From positions 1 through 37,571 of the forward strand of contig JANBQS010000094.1 in assembly GCA_027577415.1 (NCBI GenBank): a stretch of DNA of 37,571 nt. Reading direction: 5' to 3'. The notes below the pieces were generated by a model that saw only the letters and a program-made list of their open reading frames with translations, was not told the DNA's origin and did not search any database. Source of the DNA: Coemansia sp. RSA 922 (taxonomy: Eukaryota; Kickxellomycota; Kickxellomycetes; Kickxellales; Kickxellaceae). A program made the translations under genes and the position numbers. Positions 35,559 to 37,571 of the stretch are shown here, piece after piece; position 1 is the first letter of the stretch, and every line of letters starts with the position of its first letter.

Positions 35559-37571
35559 TCAGTCAGAATCAGCCGACTCGGCGCCATGGGAGGTGGCCGA
35601 CAGAGAAGTAGGCATGGTGGCATTAGCAGCAGCCCGGATCCTGGGTACTGCGAATTTGACAGCCAGCGCACTGGCCGCAGGAGCGGCAGATCTGTCTGCT
35701 GTGATGCCCATGAGGCTGCGCATGCGAGAGAGATTGAGCTTACGCTTCTTCTTGAGCCCCACCGCGCCCTCGCTGGATTCGCTGGATTCGACTACAGGCA
35801 GTGCAAAGGCAGTGGTTGCATCCACCCCAGGTTGCTTGCGCTTGGGCGATGGTCTCCGAACCGGCGGCTCGTCGACAGTGTCGCTAATCGATAGGGCGGC
35901 GACTTCGGCACCAACAACAACCGTTGCAGCGCGAGATGTGGCCCGTTTGCGTGCTGGCTGAGTATGCAGCTCTGCACTCAGCTCTGCTACCGACTTTTTG
36001 CGTCGCGGAGCTCTTGTGCCATTGCCACCCCGCTTAGGCGCAGATGATTTGCTGACAGCAACTGGAGCTGGAGCTGGGGGCGGCGCAATGTTGAACGTAA
36101 TCTCAGAGTCATCGCTTTCGTTGCCACCACCGTTAGCCTGACCGCCGGTGTCAATGTCGTCGATCTCAGGCTCGGCGTAGCTCGGTTGTACTCTCTTGCT
36201 GCGACCGCCCGTGCGGCGTGTCGGTGGCGAACGTCCGGTTGCTCGAGTAGCAGTAGGGGCTGGTGGTGCTATCTCTACGAGGCTGATGTCTACCTCGCTC
36301 TCTTCTGCTGGCTCTGCAGAAGTGGCAGGAGCTGGAGCTGGAGCGGGCACGGCCTTGGGCTGGGCTTTGCGGCGCGGCGGCTGCTTGGGCTTAGCCTTGG
36401 ACTTGGGCTTGGCCTTGCTGATCGGCCCAGCAGGAGTATCATCGTCTTCAGCGACTGGCTCGACGCTTGCAACAACTGCTACAGGCGTGGGGCGAGTGGG
36501 TGCTGCTACTGGCTCGATGCGCTCACGCTCGTCGTCCAGTCTGACTTGGACATCGGCCGCGTACTCGACAGCCTCTCTGAAGCGGTCCTTGAGTTTGAGG
36601 TACTTTTCGTGGTTGCGAGACTTTTCAGTCTCCCAGGCGGTCCACTGCGCCTCGCTCTCTTCACGCAACTCTGCCTCCCGTCGCTCAGCATTGGCCGCCG
36701 TCTGCTGTAGGCGACTGATCTGGCGCAACAGCTGCTCACGCTCCTTTGCCCACTGTGCCTCTTGCGCCGAGTGCTCGGCCTGGATCTCAGTATCTGCTGC
36801 CAGCTCATCGACCTTCTCGACTAGCTTGGCCTTTTCGGCGTCCAGCCTCTTGTTCTGCCGCTCAGCAGCGCGCAATGAGGATGTGAGGGCAGCGATTTCG
36901 CTGGCAGCCTGGCGTTGCGCATCCTCCAGCTTTGCTGTGAGGTCGCTGATGGTGGCCTGTAGACCCGATACGGCCTCAGACTGCGACGCCGATAACGCCT
37001 TGTTATCCGCGCCTAGCTGGGCTGTCCGCGCATCTAGCTCTTTGGCGCGCTGCGATTCGGTTGCCAACTGTGACTCCAGAGCCTCATACGCCTGCGCATG
37101 CTGAGATTCAAGCTCTTCTATCCGCAGATCGCGGTCACTGATGATCACCGCCATCCCGGCCTTGAGCTCCTTGGTCTGCGCTTGCCGCTTTGCTGCCAGT
37201 GCATCCAAGTCTTCGACACGGTGGCCCAGCTCAATATTGTCCTCGGCTAGCTGGCCGTAGCGGTCCTTGAGCATGCGGTAGGCCGCCAGAAGCTCCTCGT
37301 ACACTGCGTCGAGACTGGCATGCGACCCCTGCAGATTTTCGTACAAATCCAACAGCTTGGATTTGGCGTCTTCGGCGGCAGCCATTTCAATCTCGGCGCG
37401 TCGCAGCTCGTCCCTTAGCGCCAGCTTGTCAGTCACCAGTCTCGCGTTCTCCCACCGCGCGTCGGCCTCAATCCCTGCGCTCTCGGATTTTAGGGTCGCC
37501 AAGGTCTCCTCTAACGTCTGGCTCTTTCCTTGCCAGTGCTCGACTTCCTTGGACAGGGCCTCGCGCTCGTC
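35559..37571 (-). CDS. Long coiled-coil protein with basic tail, 5' end outside the window
   Basis: The frame is open to the right edge, so the start is missing; 670 residues are visible. The first 330 or so are almost unbroken coiled coil, rich in Glu, Ala, Leu, Lys and Arg, without long gaps. A Pro/Ala/Lys-rich linker follows (SKAKPKSKAKPKQPPRRK), then Ser/Asp-rich segments with several basic clusters (APRRKKS, SPKRKQP, KKKRKLN). The final 50 residues include KLNLSRMRSLMGI and FAVPRI. Basic clusters suggest a nuclear or chromatin-linked protein such as a spindle or kinetochore component, but I cannot name a family. Confidence 0.75.
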   Translation of the reverse strand, partial: DEREALSKEVEHWQGKSQTLEETLATLKSESAGIEADARWENARLVTDKLALRDELRRAEIEMAAAEDAKSKLLDLYENLQGSHASLDAVYEELLAAYRMLKDRYGQLAEDNIELGHRVEDLDALAAKRQAQTKELKAGMAVIISDRDLRIEELESQHAQAYEALESQLATESQRAKELDARTAQLGADNKALSASQSEAVSGLQATISDLTAKLEDAQRQAASEIAALTSSLRAAERQNKRLDAEKAKLVEKVDELAADTEIQAEHSAQEAQWAKEREQLLRQISRLQQTAANAERREAELREESEAQWTAWETEKSRNHEKYLKLKDRFREAVEYAADVQVRLDDERERIEPVAAPTRPTPVAVVASVEPVAEDDDTPAGPISKAKPKSKAKPKQPPRRKAQPKAVPAPAPAPATSAEPAEESEVDISLVEIAPPAPTATRATGRSPPTRRTGGRSKRVQPSYAEPEIDDIDTGGQANGGGNESDDSEITFNIAPPPAPAPVAVSKSSAPKRGGNGTRAPRRKKSVAELSAELHTQPARKRATSRAATVVVGAEVAALSISDTVDEPPVRRPSPKRKQPGVDATTAFALPVVESSESSEGAVGLKKKRKLNLSRMRSLMGITADRSAAPAASALAVKFAVPRIRAAANATMPTSLSATSHGAESADSD

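Noticed and set aside
36196..37104. A 302-codon plus-strand frame opposite the coiled-coil gene
   Set aside because: It is the mirror of a G/C-rich coiled-coil frame; its Ser/Ala/Arg/Cys-rich composition is typical of such shadows.
1..37571. Search for tRNA, rRNA, CRISPR arrays and intact transposons
   Set aside because: I saw no cloverleaf-like sequence with a GGTTCGA-type arm, no rRNA text, no regular spaced repeats and no transposase or reverse transcriptase motifs. Small non-coding RNAs could still be present.

Overview
This is a window of eukaryotic nuclear DNA from a fungus. Genes lie on both strands and several carry short introns of about 85-200 bp with GT...AG ends and CTAAC/CTAAT-like branch sites. 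The gene set is fungal: ERG11 and ERG4 sterol enzymes, an Hst3/Hst4-type sirtuin and a Ptc6-like phosphatase. It also holds a CC2D1/Lgd-type ESCRT regulator and a 4E-T-like protein, which are better known from animals. One gene near the right end resembles a large family of F-box/leucine-rich-repeat-like proteins that I associate with Coemansia (Kickxellomycotina). My inference is an early-diverging, Coemansia-like fungus; this rests on recall of families, not on a search.

Layout, left to right. A P4-ATPase lipid flippase cut by the left edge (-); a SMARCD/Snf12-type SWI/SNF subunit with a polyglutamine tail (-); a mitochondrial PP2C phosphatase (+); two tandem CYP51/ERG11 genes (+, +); ERG4 C-24(28) sterol reductase (-, tail to tail with the second CYP51); an Hst3/4-like sirtuin (+); a CC2D1/Lgd protein (-, only 36 bp from the sirtuin stop); an unrecognised Ser-rich protein (+); a 4E-T-like eIF4E-binding protein in three exons (-); EMC3 in three exons with a tiny first exon (+); a full-length ABCC/MRP transporter (+); a leucine-rich F-box-like gene broken by one in-frame TAA (+); a small unrecognised gene that looks frameshifted in a C7 tract (-); a PhLP2/Plp2 phosducin-like protein (+); a DJ-1 family protein in two exons (-); and a long coiled-coil protein cut by the right edge (-).

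Genes that may work together: the two CYP51 copies and ERG4 act in one pathway (14-alpha-demethylation of the sterol precursor and the last step to ergosterol) and sit within 5.6 kb. The flippase and the ABCC pump are also membrane functions, but nothing in the sequence ties them to the sterol genes.

The most interesting signals are these. The CYP51 pair has near-identical catalytic exons but almost unrelated first exons, with alternating GC-rich identical blocks and AT-rich diverged blocks, which looks like gene conversion. A 4E-T homologue can be assembled in a fungus. One F-box-like gene is interrupted by a single in-frame stop. A 15-bp dyad lies in front of the ABC transporter. I found no tRNA, rRNA, CRISPR array or intact transposon.
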